Shown one piece after another: positions 43,067-54,639 of a stretch of DNA of 64,000 nucleotides. How positions within the stretch are numbered: position 1 is the first letter of the stretch; every line of letters starts with the position of its first letter. This stretch comes from Dryocosmus kuriphilus (taxonomy: Eukaryota; Arthropoda; Insecta; Hymenoptera; Cynipidae). The stretch is from contig CM076193.1 of assembly GCA_038277395.1 (NCBI GenBank), forward strand, positions 180,414,601 to 180,478,600, written 5' to 3'. The notes under the pieces are model-generated. The model was not told where the DNA came from. It searched no databases and saw only the letters and a program-made list of their open reading frames with translations. The position numbers and the translations under genes are program-made.

Positions 43067-43945
43067 TCTGCCCGCTTCCCAGGCACATTCTCGTCGCGCG
43101 CTTCGCGCGAAGTATGAGCGCGCCTAAGGCGCGCGTCTGTTGGCACTCGCGCTTCGCGCTCGATAAGTTATTTACGGCACTCACGCTTCGCACTCGATAG
43201 ATTTTCACCTCGCGCTACGCGCTCGGTGTTTATGGATCGTAGAAACCTTTAAATTACAAATTACAAAAGAAATTATTTTACTTAAGGCTCTATCGCCCTT
43301 AAGGCATACATTCTCATCATGACACTCGCGCTTCGCGCTCGACAATTACATTTTTTTTAAACACATTATAGATTGGTAAAGTTTTTTAGTGATATTCCAA
43401 ATTTCGCAATAGAGGATTTCGATTCTTAAAAGTAAAACGATGAGTCTTATAAATAACTTTTGTAGCTCTTTCCAAGTTGAACAATTCTGCTTGTTAATAT
43501 TTTCTCATATCTTGCACAGTTTTGCTGAAAAGTGGTTTTCTTTATATTTCATAACATATTTCACAAATAACTCAAGAAATACGCGCCTGCTCAAAAAAAT
43601 GATAGAGAGAAAAATTTGTAGATCATTTTAAGGCGAATAACTTTGTTTGTTATTATTTTTCCGTATCTTCCATAGTTTAGCGGGAAATTTGAAATCTTTA
43701 ATTTTTAATAACGTTTTATCGTTCAAACAAAAATCGTGCATTTTATCAAAAAATGGTTGAAACAAAATTTGTAGACCTCTTTAAATTGAACAACTTTGTT
43801 CTTTACCATTTTTTTGTATCTTGAATATTTTGGCGGGAAACCACAGTTTTTGAATTTTAATAGCGTTTTCTTGATTAAAACAAAAACCGTTCATTTTATA
43901 CAAAAACGGTTAAGACAAAATTTGTAGATTTTTTTGAGATGAACA
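43067..43945 (-). mobile_element. HINE-like repeat, right arm (lacks 5' end)
   Basis: The reverse counterpart of left-arm copy 7 and its 3' half. The third unit (CCGTATCTTCCATAGTTTAG) is uninterrupted at 43660-43680, which is the empty site of the 2.9 kb TG...CA element. It fuses at about 43945 to the next copy, so about 1.5-2 kb present in the left arm (about 6400-8100) is missing here. Confidence 0.65.
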
Positions 43946-43956
43946 ATTTTATTTTT

Positions 43957-45137
43957 ACATTCTCATCAGAAAAGGTATTAGATTTATGTAAAACTTGACT
44001 TCGCGGATTTCATGAAATCTCCACGTTTTGAGACCCCCTGAGTCAGAAAAAACGGTTTTTACGACCGTGTCTGTTGTCCTCGTCGTTGTCTGTGGTCGCG
44101 ATAACTTTCGAAGGACTAATCGGATTGGAGTGCGCTTTGGTACACTTCTTTAAGGGATAAAAAGAAAGGACGAGTTCGTTAACCAGCGGTTTTTGACGAA
44201 CGGTTATGGTTTTATCCATCAAAAAAGATTTTCACAAAATCAAAAAATCCATTTTTCGGCTAAACTATGAGAGATACAAAAAAAATGCAAGAAAGTGAAA
44301 TTATTCACCTCAAGAAAATCTACAAATCTTGTCATAACCGTTTTTTAATAAAATGAACGGTTTTTGTTTTAATGAAGAAAGCACTATTAAAATTAAAAAA
44401 GTCTGGTTTTCTGCCAAAATATTCAAGATACAAAAAAATGGTAAAGAACAAAGTTGTTCAACTAAAAAATATCTATAAATTTTGTTTCAACGATTTTTTG
44501 TTAAAATGCACGGTTTTTGTTTTAATCGATAAAACGTTATTAAAAATAAAACTTTTCAAATTTCCCGCCAAAGTATGTAAGGTACGGAAAAATGATAATG
44601 AACAAAGTTGTTCGCCTTAAAAAGACTACAAATTTGCTTTCTATCACTTTTTTGAGCAGACGCGTAGTTTTTCAGTTATTCGTGAAATATGTTATGAAAT
44701 ATAAAGAAAACCACTTTTCAGAAAACTGCGCAAGATATGAGAAAATATTAACAAGCAGAATTGTTCAACTTGGAAAGAGCTACAAAATTTATTCATAAGA
44801 CTCATCGTTTTACTTTTAAGAATCGAAATCCTCTATTGCGAAATTTGGAATATCACTAAAAAACTTTACCAATCTATAATGTGTTTAAAAAAAATGTAAT
44901 TATCGAGCGCGAAGCGCGAGTGTCATGATGAGAATGTATGCCTTAAGGGCGATAGAGCCTTAAGTAAAATAGTTCCTTTTGGAATTTTTAATGTAAATGT
45001 TTATAGGATCCATAAACACCGAGCGCGTAGCGCGAGGTGAATAATATATCGAGCGCGAAGCGCGAGTGCCAACAGACGCGCGCCCTAGGCGCGGCGTGCG
45101 ACGCGCGCGATGGAAATGTGCCCGCGAGGCGGGCAGA
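43957..45137 (+). mobile_element. HINE-like repeat, right arm (near full length)
   Basis: The reverse counterpart of 5081-6275. It has a short GTC tract, four tandem units, the hairpin block and the terminal stem GCCCGCGAGGCGGGC. Confidence 0.65.
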
Positions 45138-45145
45138 TTTTTTTT

Positions 45146-45532
45146 TTACATTTTTTTTGTATCTCTCATAGTTTAGCCGGAAAATGGCATTTTTGATTTA
45201 GTGAAAACCGTTGTTAATGGATAAAACCATAACCATTGGTCAAAAACCGCTGGTTAACGAACTCGTCCTTTCTTTTTACCTCTTAAAGAAGTGTACCAAC
45301 GCGCACTCCAATCCGATTAGTCCTTCGAAAATTATCGTGGGAAAAGCCTCCAACGGCGACAACGAGGACAACGACGACGACGACAACAACGACGACGACA
45401 ACAGACAGACAGACAGACACCGTCGTAAAAACTGTTTTTTTCTGATTCAGGAGATCTCAAAACGTGGAGATTTCATGAAATCCGCGAAAGTCAAATTTTA
45501 CATAAATCTAATACCTTCTCTGACGAGAATGT
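45146..45532 (-). mobile_element. HINE-like repeat, right arm (5' half, reverse)
   Basis: The reverse counterpart of 4723-5080, with a long GAC/AAC tract at about 45355-45420. Confidence 0.65.
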
Positions 45533-45584
45533 AACAATATAAGGGTGAAAATAAAAACGTTAGAATTGTTTAATTTTAAAAAAA

Positions 45585-46690
45585 TCTGCCCGCTTCGCGG
45601 GCGCATTCTCTTCGCGCGCTTCGCGCGAAGTATGAACGCGCATACAGCGCGCGTCTGTTGGCACTCGCGCTTCGCGCTCGATAAATTATTCACCTCACGC
45701 TACGTGCTCGATGTTTATGGATCGTATGATCGTATATACCTTTAAATTAAAAATTACAAAAGAAATTATTTTACTTAAGGCTCTATCGCCCCTAAGGAGT
45801 ACATTCTCACCATGACACTCGCGCTTCGCGCTCGATAATTACATTTTTTTTAAACAGATTGTAGATTGGTAAAGCTCTTTGTGATTTTCCAAATTTTCAC
45901 AATACAGGATTTCAATTCTTAAAAGCAAAACGATGACTCTTATAAATAAATTTTGTAGCTCTTTCCAAGGTGAACAATTCTGCTTGTCAATATTTTCTCA
46001 TATCTTGCAGTTTTCCTGAAAAGTGGTTTTCCTTATATTTCATAACATATTTCATGAATATCTCAAAAACTACGCGTCTGCTCAAAAAAATGGTGGAAAG
46101 CAAATTTGTAGATCTTTTTAAGACGAACAACTTTGTTCATTATCATTTTTTCGTATCTTGCATAGTTTGGCGGCAAATTTGACATTTTTGATTTTTAATA
46201 ACGCTTTATCGATTGAAAGAAAGACCATGGATTTTATCAAAAAATGTTAGAACCAAAATTTGCAGATCTTCTTGAAGTAACCAACTTTGTTCTTTACCAA
46301 TTTTTTGTATCTTGAATATTTTGGCGGGAAACCAGAGTTTTTTAATGTTAATATCGTTTTCTTGATTAAAACAAAAATTTTTCATTTTATCAAAAAACGG
46401 TTAAAAAAAATTTGTAGATTTTTTTGAGATGAACAATTTTACTTTCTTAAATTTTGTTTAATCTCTCATAGTTTGGCCGGAAAATGGATTTTTTTGATTT
46501 TGTGAAAACCGTTTTTGATGGATAAAATCATAACCATTGGTCAAAAACCGCTGGTTAACGAACTCCTCCTTTCTTTTTACCCCTTAAAGAAGTGTACCAA
46601 AGGGCAATCCAATCCGATTAGACCTTCGAAAGTTATCGTGGGATCAGACTACGACAACAACAACGACGACGACGACGACAACAGACAGTC
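45585..46690 (-). mobile_element. HINE-like repeat, right arm, with the transposon empty site
   Basis: The reverse counterpart of copy 1. At 45681-45694 it reads straight through the place where the CACTA-like transposon sits in the left arm. The empty target TAA is 45686-45688 on the reverse strand. The diagnostic hairpin spelling CTCACGCTACGTGCTC is at 45694-45709. Confidence 0.7.
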
Positions 46691-47700
46691 TGGAAAAAAA
46701 CAACATAAAAGCAGGTAAGTCCTTTTGTAGTCCTTAACATTATAAACTTTTTACAATCAGAATTTTCACCCAATCACTTGTTCAATAACATGTTGAAGGC
46801 ATTGAATTGACACCAAATTAATTATTCTTTTTTAGGGTCCTAATATACACTGCTTTCCAAGTTCGATTTAAAAATTTTGTTTTTTCGAACCATCCTACTT
46901 TGAATGCACGAAGTAATTAAAATTTTTTAAATAATTAAGAAATATTGTGAATTTCCAAACTATCGTAGTAGAAACACATTTTTTTTATATAAAAGAGAAC
47001 CTGCCCCAAAAATATCCGAAAATGTAATCTCTGAATAACTAATGTTAAATAAACAATTTTAGCCTCACACATTTTTTTACTAACTTAACTTTACTACATT
47101 CGTGAAATCGGTTTTTTTAAATTTGGCATTGCTCTTTGCAATAAATGGAACTTTTAATATGATAATTAGTATTGTTATTTTATTTCATTCCCTAATATTT
47201 AGTATTCCGGAATCAATCTTTTTTCAGGATTAAAATTATTCACAATTTTTTGAGACAAATTAAATTTGTTTAAGCATTTAATAGTTTTCTCAAAAAACAA
47301 ATTATCACTTTAAAATATTTCGAAGCTGTCAAAAATTTTCTGAAATAAAATGTTTTTCTACTGTTTCTAGATAAACTACATACTTCAACAAATAGGTATT
47401 ACATATATAATTATAAAATTATTTAAACAAAGTATTATAATATTATCATTGATTACAGAACTCATTGCATATGTTTATAAAAAAGATTTATTTGGCGATT
47501 TACCTGGAAAATGAAATGTTTGAGCAAATTCAAATTCCTTTTTCGACACAGGGTCCTCAGATTTGGTCGTATATGTTTTGAAAAGGTTTTAAAATAATAT
47601 TATCAGAAGGCTCCTTAATAACACGTGACAGTTCACGAGTCGAAAAACTTTTTTAGTCATTTCGAATTCAACACGAACTCTGTGGGTCACAGAGTCCCCA
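46691..47700. other. AT-rich non-coding DNA
   Basis: No gene or recognised repeat. A consensus-quality 5' splice site, CAG|GTAAGT, occurs at 46712-46720, just after the end of the HINE copy. No exon can be supported. Confidence 0.4.
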
Positions 47701-47701
47701 C

Positions 47702-48913
47702 TAGGGTGGCTCAAAATGACTTTTTTTTTTTGACGACGCACCCCCCTATTTTGTGAGGTTTCCGGAGAAAATAATTCCCCATTTTTCTTTTTTTTTTTTG
47801 ATTTTTAGTGCTGCCTCAAGGGCCCCGAAAAATACGTGAGATTTTACATGGGAAAATGATGATTTTTATAAAAATGAGGTACAAATTTCTGGGTTTATAG
47901 TTAGCTTTCGGGACATTATCAGAACTTTTTGGGGAGTCTTCAAGGAATAATTTCTGATAAACAACTTTAAATTTTCACTCCCCCCCTACCCCCTCCAGCA
48001 GTGCCCCAAAAATGCCCCGAAAAACAGAAATGGCGAATTTTGACCGAAATTGGCACAAAAGAGTTTTGTTTTTCCATTTTCGCACCACAACTTGTTGTTA
48101 CTAGATAAGACAAATACTTTTTACCATTTTTTAACTAATTTTTAATTGTTTCAACAATTTATATTTGTTTAAACAATCTTTTTTTTCGTGACAGCACATT
48201 ACGAGGTCATTTTTGCGTTTAACCAGACACTAAGCCATTTTCAACGATAGTTATTTATGTTTCAAGTGGTTTGAAATTGTTTAAACAATTTCTTAATATT
48301 TATTTTCATCTTTCTCCAAAAAACAGGTACAGACCTTTAGTTTTTTTAAATTTGCTCAACCTTGACGTTTGAAATTAAATATACACGAAAATCAGATGTC
48401 ATGATACTATTTTTGCAACAAATTTGTTTTTGTTTAAACAATTTGATATTGTTTATTTGTAACTTTCTCAAAAAAAACCGGTGGAGAACTCTAGTTTTTT
48501 TTTTAATTTGCTCAACCTTGGCGCTTAAAATTAAATATTTACAAAAATCTAATGTTATACTACCATTATTGCAACAAATGTGTATTTGTTTAAACAATTT
48601 TTGTTTTGTTGTAACAATTTTTTTTCCCAAAGAAAATGGTTGATATTTTTATTTTCCGTAAATAATGCTGTAATTTTTAATTTTTTAAAGCAGATTTTTT
48701 TTCTGAGAACATTTTGTAATTGTTTAAAAAAAATACAAATTTGTTGCAACAATGGTAGCATAGCATTAGATTTTTGTAAATATTTAATTTTAAGCGACAA
48801 GGTTGAGCAAATTAAAAAAAAACTAGAGTTCTCCACCGGTTTTTTTTTTGAGAAAGTTACAAATAAATAATATAAAATTGTTTAAACAAAAACAAATTTG
48901 TTGCAAAAATAGT
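47702..48913. mobile_element. Foldback element family F1, truncated copy
   Basis: It begins TAGGGTGGCTCAAAATGAC. One arm (47702-48660) and part of the second (to 48913) are present around a centre near 48690. It is then joined to a HINE fragment, so the right terminus is lost. Confidence 0.6.
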
Positions 48914-49279
48914 AGCATCGTTTTACTTTTAAGAATCGAAATCCTGTATTTTAAAAATTTGGAAAATCGCAAAGAAACTTTACCAATCTACAATGTGTTT
49001 AAAAAAAATTTAATAATTGTCGAGCGCGAAGCGCGAGTGTCATGGTGAGAATGCATTCCTTAAGATCGATGGAACCTTAAGTAAAATAATTTATTTTGTA
49101 ATTTCTAATAAAAAATTCAAATTTAATAATCTCATTAAATGTAGGTGTTTTGAAATTCTAAGATCCAAGTTAAACGAATTCCGAGCGCGAAGCGCGACTA
49201 TCACCAGACAGCGCGCTGTAGGCGCGCTCATACTTCGCGCGAAGCGCGCAATGAGAATGAGGCGGCGAAGCGGAGAGAT
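48914..49279 (+). mobile_element. HINE-like repeat fragment (3' part, variant)
   Basis: It covers the last tandem unit, the hairpin GAGCGCGAAGCGCGAG and the variant hairpin block up to a decayed terminal stem (GGCGGCGAAGCGGAG). The same subfamily as copies 9 and 14, in the opposite orientation. Confidence 0.55.
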
Positions 49280-49985
49280 TTTCTGAGTTTATAATTCAGC
49301 TTTCTTTGTTGAAAATCCCACTGTTTTTTTTTTAATTTATCTTTTTAGTTTAAAAATTTAAATACTTTTGTCTGAAAACTAATTTTTTATTGATAATTCA
49401 ATTATTATTTATTATTACAATTTGAAGCGTTGTCGAAACGTAATCAAAAATTCACAAAAAACACTTTTTTTGTATTTGGTTCAATAGTTAAAGTTTTAGG
49501 AAACAAAAATTAACTTTCAACCAAAATATTTGAATTTTTTATCAAAAAAAGTTACATTCTCAATAAACAAATATTTTTGATAAAAAACAGTTATATTTTC
49601 GCCAACAAAAGATTAACGAACAACCAAATAGTTTAATATTTAAATAAAAATGACCAATTTTTACAAAATAGTTGAATCGTCAAACAAAAAAAAAATTTTC
49701 GATAACATAGTTAAATTTTCAACCACCAAAAAATATGATTTTCCAATCAAATATGAATTTTTAACAAAATCCTTAAATTTTCGAAAAAAACACTTTAATT
49801 TTCATCCAAATCGCTGAATTTCCAAAAAAGTGATTAAATTTTCATCTAAAAAAGATAATTTCTTAAAGAAAAAAAGAACAAAAAAATTTTTAATAAAAAA
49901 ATATATATTTCTGAATGAAAAATTGTATTTTATTTTAATATTTTAAGCTTAATTTTTTTTGACTGAAAACTCAACTATTTTGTTA
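49280..49985. repeat. AT-rich minisatellite (inverted cassette unit)
   Basis: The reverse copy of 29580-30262, lying on the downstream side of the minus-strand cassette exon. Confidence 0.55.
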
Positions 49986-50148
49986 ATAGATTCTTTTTAG
50001 TTAAATAATTAAACAATGCAGTTGAAAAATAATTTTCTTGTTTTTTAAAAAAATATGACTATTTTTAGCTCCTACATTTTTTTCCGAAGTTAATTTTAAT
50101 TCGATTGCTGGTCTAAATAATTTTTTAGAGAAACGAGAAAAAATCTAC
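49986..50148. other. Intron-like sequence after cassette exon 3 (minus strand)
   Basis: It contains the uninterrupted TTAA at 50001-50004, equivalent to the piggyBac P2 target. Confidence 0.5.
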
Positions 50149-50394
50149 CTCGGCCCGGATTTGAACTTGGAACGCCACTGTTCACGAGTGGAGCGTTTTC
50201 CAACTCGTTCTGCATGCAGTTGTTATCAGCAAACACTGGTGTTGGAAGATCCTGGAATCCCTGTGCCGTTGTAGTGGGTTGTTGCCAAGACGAGGATGCT
50301 CTTTCCAAGCGAAATCTCGAGAAGGATTCAGTCGAATCTGCCGGAACTGTCACAGCTTCCTGGCTCAGATCCACATGGTTGTCGCTGTTATATA
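50149..50394 (-). CDS. Cassette exon 3, minus strand
   Basis: Read on the minus strand, the 3' splice site is TCTTTTTTAACAG (AG at 50396-50395) and the 5' splice site is GAG|GTAGAT (GT at 50148-50147). The exon is 246 bp, a multiple of three. It encodes VYNSDNHVDLSQEAVTVPAD through WQQPTTTAQGFQDLPTPVFA and NSGVPSSNPGR. YNSDN is shared with the terminal exon, whereas NSGVPSSNPGR is shared with cassette 2, so it is intermediate between them. No function assigned. Its opposite orientation means it cannot be spliced into a plus-strand transcript with the others. Confidence 0.5.
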
Positions 50395-50469
50395 CTGTTA
50401 AAAAAGACATTAAAATTAATAATTATATGTATAAAATTTAGAGTTCTAACTTTAAACAAAAAATTTCAA

Positions 50470-50503
50470 TTTTTCCCTTTATTCTTAAAAATATAGGGAA
50501 AAA
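50470..50503. promoter_or_regulatory. 34-bp imperfect palindrome upstream of cassette exon 3
   Basis: Same position and sequence class as the palindromes before the other cassettes, with two substitutions (TTTATTCTT and AATATAGGG). Confidence 0.45.
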
Positions 50504-50514
50504 TAGGATTTTTT

Positions 50515-50955
50515 ACATTCTCATCTCAATGAGAAGGTATTAGTTTTATGTGAAAACTGACTTTCGCGGATTTCATGAAATCTCGACGCTTCGTCACCCC
50601 CTGAATCCGAAAAAACATGTTTTACAACGGTGTCTGTCTGTCTGCATACTTCTTTAAGGCGTAAAAGGAAAGGACGAGTTCGTTAACCAGCGGTTTCGAC
50701 CAGTGGTTATGGTTTTATCCATCAAAAACGGTTTTCACAAACTCAAAAAATCCATTTTCCGGCTAAACTATGCGAGATACAAAAAAAGCAGTAGAGAGAA
50801 AAAATTTTCACCGGAAAAAAATTTACAATTTTTGTACTAACCATTTTTTGATAAAATGCACGGTTTTTGTTTTAATCGAGAAAGCTTTATTAAAAAAATC
50901 AAAAATTCAAATTTCCGGCCAAACTAAGGCACGACAAAAATGATAATAGGCACAG
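50515..50955 (+). mobile_element. HINE-like repeat, 5' half, upstream of cassette exon 3
   Basis: The mirror image of copies 11, 13 and 16. The GTC tract is almost gone: GTCTGTCTGTCTG is followed directly by later sequence at about 50645. Confidence 0.6.
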
Positions 50956-52893
50956 CAGGGTGGCTCAAAAATGCATTGGAAAAATTTTTTTAATGATACA
51001 TACCGACGCACCCCCCTATTTTGTGAGGTTTCCGACGAAAATAATTCCCTATTTTTTATTTTTTTTTATTTTGATTTTTAGTGCTGCCTCAAGGGCCCCG
51101 AAAAAAACATGGGATTTTACGTGGGAAAATTATAATTTTTAGAAAAATGAGGTACAAATTTCTGGGTTTATAGTTAGCTTTCGGGACATTATCAGAACTT
51201 TTTGGGGAGTCTTCAAGGAATAATTTCTGATAAACCGCCTTAAATTTTCACCTCCTTACCCCCTCCAGCAGAGCCCCAAAAATGCCCCGAAAAAAAAAAT
51301 AAAAATGGAGAGTTTTGACCGAAATTGGCTGTTTTTCCATTTTCGCACTATAACTTCTTGTCACTCGACAAGATAAATATTTTTGATCATTTTTCAACTA
51401 ATTTTTAATTGTTTAAACAATTTATATTTGTTTAAATAATCTTTTTTTTCGTGACAGCATATTACGAGGTCATTTTTTGCGTTTAACCAGACACTAAGCC
51501 ATTTTCTAGGATACTTATTTATGTTTCAAGTGGTTTTAAATTGTTTCAACAATTTATTATTATTTATTTTCAACTTTCTCCAAAAAACAGGTACAGAACT
51601 CTAGCTTTTTCTTAAGTTTGCACAACCATGTCGTCTGAAATTAAATATACACGAAAATCAGATGTCATGATACTATTTTTGCAACAAATTTGTTTTTGTT
51701 TAAACAATTTTATATTGTTTATTTGTAAATTTCTCAAAAAAAAAAAAAAAAACCGGTCGAGAACTCTAGTTTATTTTTAATTTGCTCAACCTTGGCGCTT
51801 AAAATTAAATATTTACAAAAATCTAATGTTATACTACCATTATTGCAACAAATGTGTATTTGTTTAAACAATTTTTGTTTGTTGTAACAATTTTTTCCCA
51901 AAGAAAATGGTTGATATTTTGTATTTTGCGTAAATAATGCTGTAATTTTTAATTTTTTAAAGCAGATTGTTTTTCTGAGAACATTTTGGAATTGTTTAAA
52001 AAAATACAAATTTGTTGCAACAATGGTAGTATAACATTAGATTTTTGTAAATATTTAATTTTAACCCACAAGTTTGAGCAAATTAAAAAAAAGCTAGAGT
52101 TCTCCACCAGTTTTTTTGAGAATGTTACAAATAAATAATGTAAAATTGTTTAAAGAAAAACAAATTTGTTACAAAAATAGTATCATGACATCTAATTTTC
52201 GTGTATATTTAATTTCAGATGACATGGTTGAACAAATTTTTAAAAAAACTAGAGGTCTGTACCTGTTTTTTGCAGAAAGTTGAAAATAAATAATAATACT
52301 TTGTTTAAACAATTTAAAACCACTTGAAACATAAATAAGTATCCTTAAAAATGCCTTAGTGTCTGGTTAAACGAAAAAAATAACCTCGTAATGTGCTGTC
52401 GCGAAAAAAAAGATTATTTAAACAAATATAAATTGTTTAAAGAATTAAAAATTCGTTGAAAAATGATAAAAAATATTTGTCTTATCGAGTAACAACAAGT
52501 TATAGTGCGAAAATGGAAAAACAAAACTCTTTTATGACAATTTCAGTCCAAATTATCCATATCTGTTTTTCGGGGCATTTTTGGGGCTCTGCTGAAGGGG
52601 GTAGGGGGGATGAGAATTTAAAGTTATTTATCAGAAATTATTCCTTGAAGGCTCCAAAAAAGTTCTGATAATGTCCCGAAAGCTAACTATAAACCCAGGT
52701 ACCTCATTTTTCTAAAAAATCATCATTTTCCCATGTAAAATCCCATGTATTTTTCGAGGCCCTTGAGGCAGCACTAAAAATCAAAATAAAATAAAAAATA
52801 GGGAATTATTTTCTCCGGAAACCTCACAAATAGGGAGGTGCGTCGGTCTCTATCATTAAAAAAAATTTTCCAATGCATTTTTGAGCCACCCTG
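50956..52893. mobile_element. Foldback element family F1, complete copy
   Basis: Both termini are CAGGGTGGCTCAAAAATGCA read inward (50956 and 52893). The halves are inverted repeats about a centre near 51980. The flanks (HINE sequence on the left, Penelope flank on the right) show no target duplication. No protein. Confidence 0.7.
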
Positions 52894-53233
52894 ACAACTG
52901 TCAGCAGCAATCTGAGTAGCAAATCCCACTACTGCGCGCAGCACGCGTCTGCTCAATGGTTTCTCTGATTCAAAATTTAAAATCACGCCTCAGAGGAAGC
53001 GCCGGGTATCCTGTCTGGTGTGGTATATTCATTGTATTCATTGTACTCAATTGTAGACAAATCTATTAACCTTTAGAGGGCCCGAAAGCCAATATATTGG
53101 CACAAGCCATGGTCGACACTTTGTAAGTGATCAATCCGTGATACAAGATACCTTTACTAGCAGTCTTCTGAGGGAGATATGCCCCCTGAAAGCATGGCTC
53201 TCTAAGGATTAATGACCCCATTTGGCAATATCG
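52894..53233. other. Flank of the Penelope remnant, third copy
   Basis: A reverse copy of 14231-14570, nearly the same as 40332-40671. No gene. Confidence 0.5.
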
Positions 53234-53375
53234 TCAGATCTCTTTGAAGAAAGAAGAAATATTCGGATCTAGGAAATGTTCTGAGAGGGCAGTGTGATTA
53301 GAAGTCCTAGGATTTTTGACAGAATTAGCGTGTTCTCGAGTTTGAATTTCAACAGGTCTACCTGTTTCACCTATT
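53234..53375 (-). pseudogene. Penelope-like GIY-YIG fragment, third copy
   Basis: The minus strand encodes IGETGRPVEIQTREHANSVK to NHTALSEHFLD and a stop. Upstream of IGET the homology stops abruptly at about 53376. IGETGR here matches the family consensus better than IGETDR in the other two copies. Confidence 0.65.
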
Positions 53376-53735
53376 AGACCGGGAGGCCGTGACAGAAAGT
53401 TCATAATGATTAGTTCGCGTCTGCCAATTAAAGGGTCAATTATTACATGAATTTGACGCATTATAAGCGTATAAAGAAATTTTCTCAGATTGCAACGACG
53501 TTGCAAACTAATTGTTCATCTGTACTCCAGAACCAATGTTTTTAACAAGTAGTTCGCGTCTGCCATTCTAGTTTCATTAAATTTCTGATAAAAAATGATG
53601 ATTTATCAATTGGCGGACGATTTGAGTATGCAGAAGACTGCATATAATAATAAAAAAATTGCAAAAAGATTTAAACATTCTTAAACGATTAGCTCGCGTC
53701 TGCCCTTCTAGTTCCATAAAATTTATGATAAAAAA
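53376..53735. repeat. Tandem repeat with TCGCGTCTGCC motif
   Basis: AGTTCGCGTCTGCCA-type motifs occur near 53423, 53552 and 53691 (roughly 130-140 bp apart). The last two are followed by a similar TTCTAGTT..CATAAAATTT segment. No gene. The origin is unknown. Confidence 0.55.
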
Positions 53736-54381
53736 TCTGCCCGCTTCGCGGGCACATTCTCATCACGCGCTTCGCGCGAAGTATGAGCGCGCCTAGGACG
53801 CGCGTCTGTTGGCACTCGCGCTTCGCGCTCGATACGTTATTTACGGCACTCGCGCTTCGCGCTCGGTAAATTATTCACCTCGCGCTACGCGCTCGGTGTT
53901 TATGGATCCTATAAACCTTTACATTAAAAATTCCAAAAGGAACTATTTTACTTAAGGCTCTATCGCCCTTAAGGAATACATTCTCATCATGACACTCGCG
54001 CTTCGCGCTCGATAATTACATTTTTTTAAAACACATTGTAGATTGGTAAAGTTTTTTTGTGATTTTCCAAATTTTCACAATACAGGATTTCGATTCTTAA
54101 AAGTAAAAAGATGAGTCCTATAAATAAATTTTGTAGCTCGTCCTTTCTTTTTACTCCTTAAAGAAGTGTACCAAAGCGCACTCCAAGCCGATGAGTCCTT
54201 CGAAAGTTATCGTAGGAACAGGCTACGACGACAACAACGACAACGACGACAACAACAACAGACAGACACCAACGTAAAACCTTTTTTTTCGGATTCAGGG
54301 GGTCATGAAACGTCGAGATTTCATCAAATCCGCGAAAGTCAGTTTTCACATAAAACTAATATCTCTCGTTGAGATTAGAAT
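53736..54381 (-). mobile_element. HINE-like repeat, reverse, internally deleted
   Basis: The hairpin end (from 53736) and the 5' half (from about 54139) are joined with the tandem units missing. The GAC/AAC tract is at 54225-54270. Confidence 0.6.
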
Positions 54382-54384
54382 GTA

Positions 54385-54639
54385 AAAATGTAATTATCGA
54401 GCGCGAAGTGCGAGTGTCATGATGAGAATGTATTCCTTAAGGGCGATAGAGCCTTAAGTAAAATAATTTCTTTTGGAATTTTTAATTTAAAGGTTCATAC
54501 GATCCATAAACACCGAGCGCGTAGCGCGAGGCGAATAATCTATCGAGCGCGAAGCGCGAATGCCAACAGACGCGCGCCCTAGGCGCGCTCATACTTCGCG
54601 CGAAGCGCGCGATGAGAATGTGCCCGGGAAGCGGGCAGA
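54385..54639 (+). mobile_element. HINE-like hairpin block fragment
   Basis: It carries the mirror hairpins, CGCGCCCTAGGCGCGC, TTCGCGCGAAGCGCGCG and the terminal stem GCCCGGGAAGCGGGC. Confidence 0.6.
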
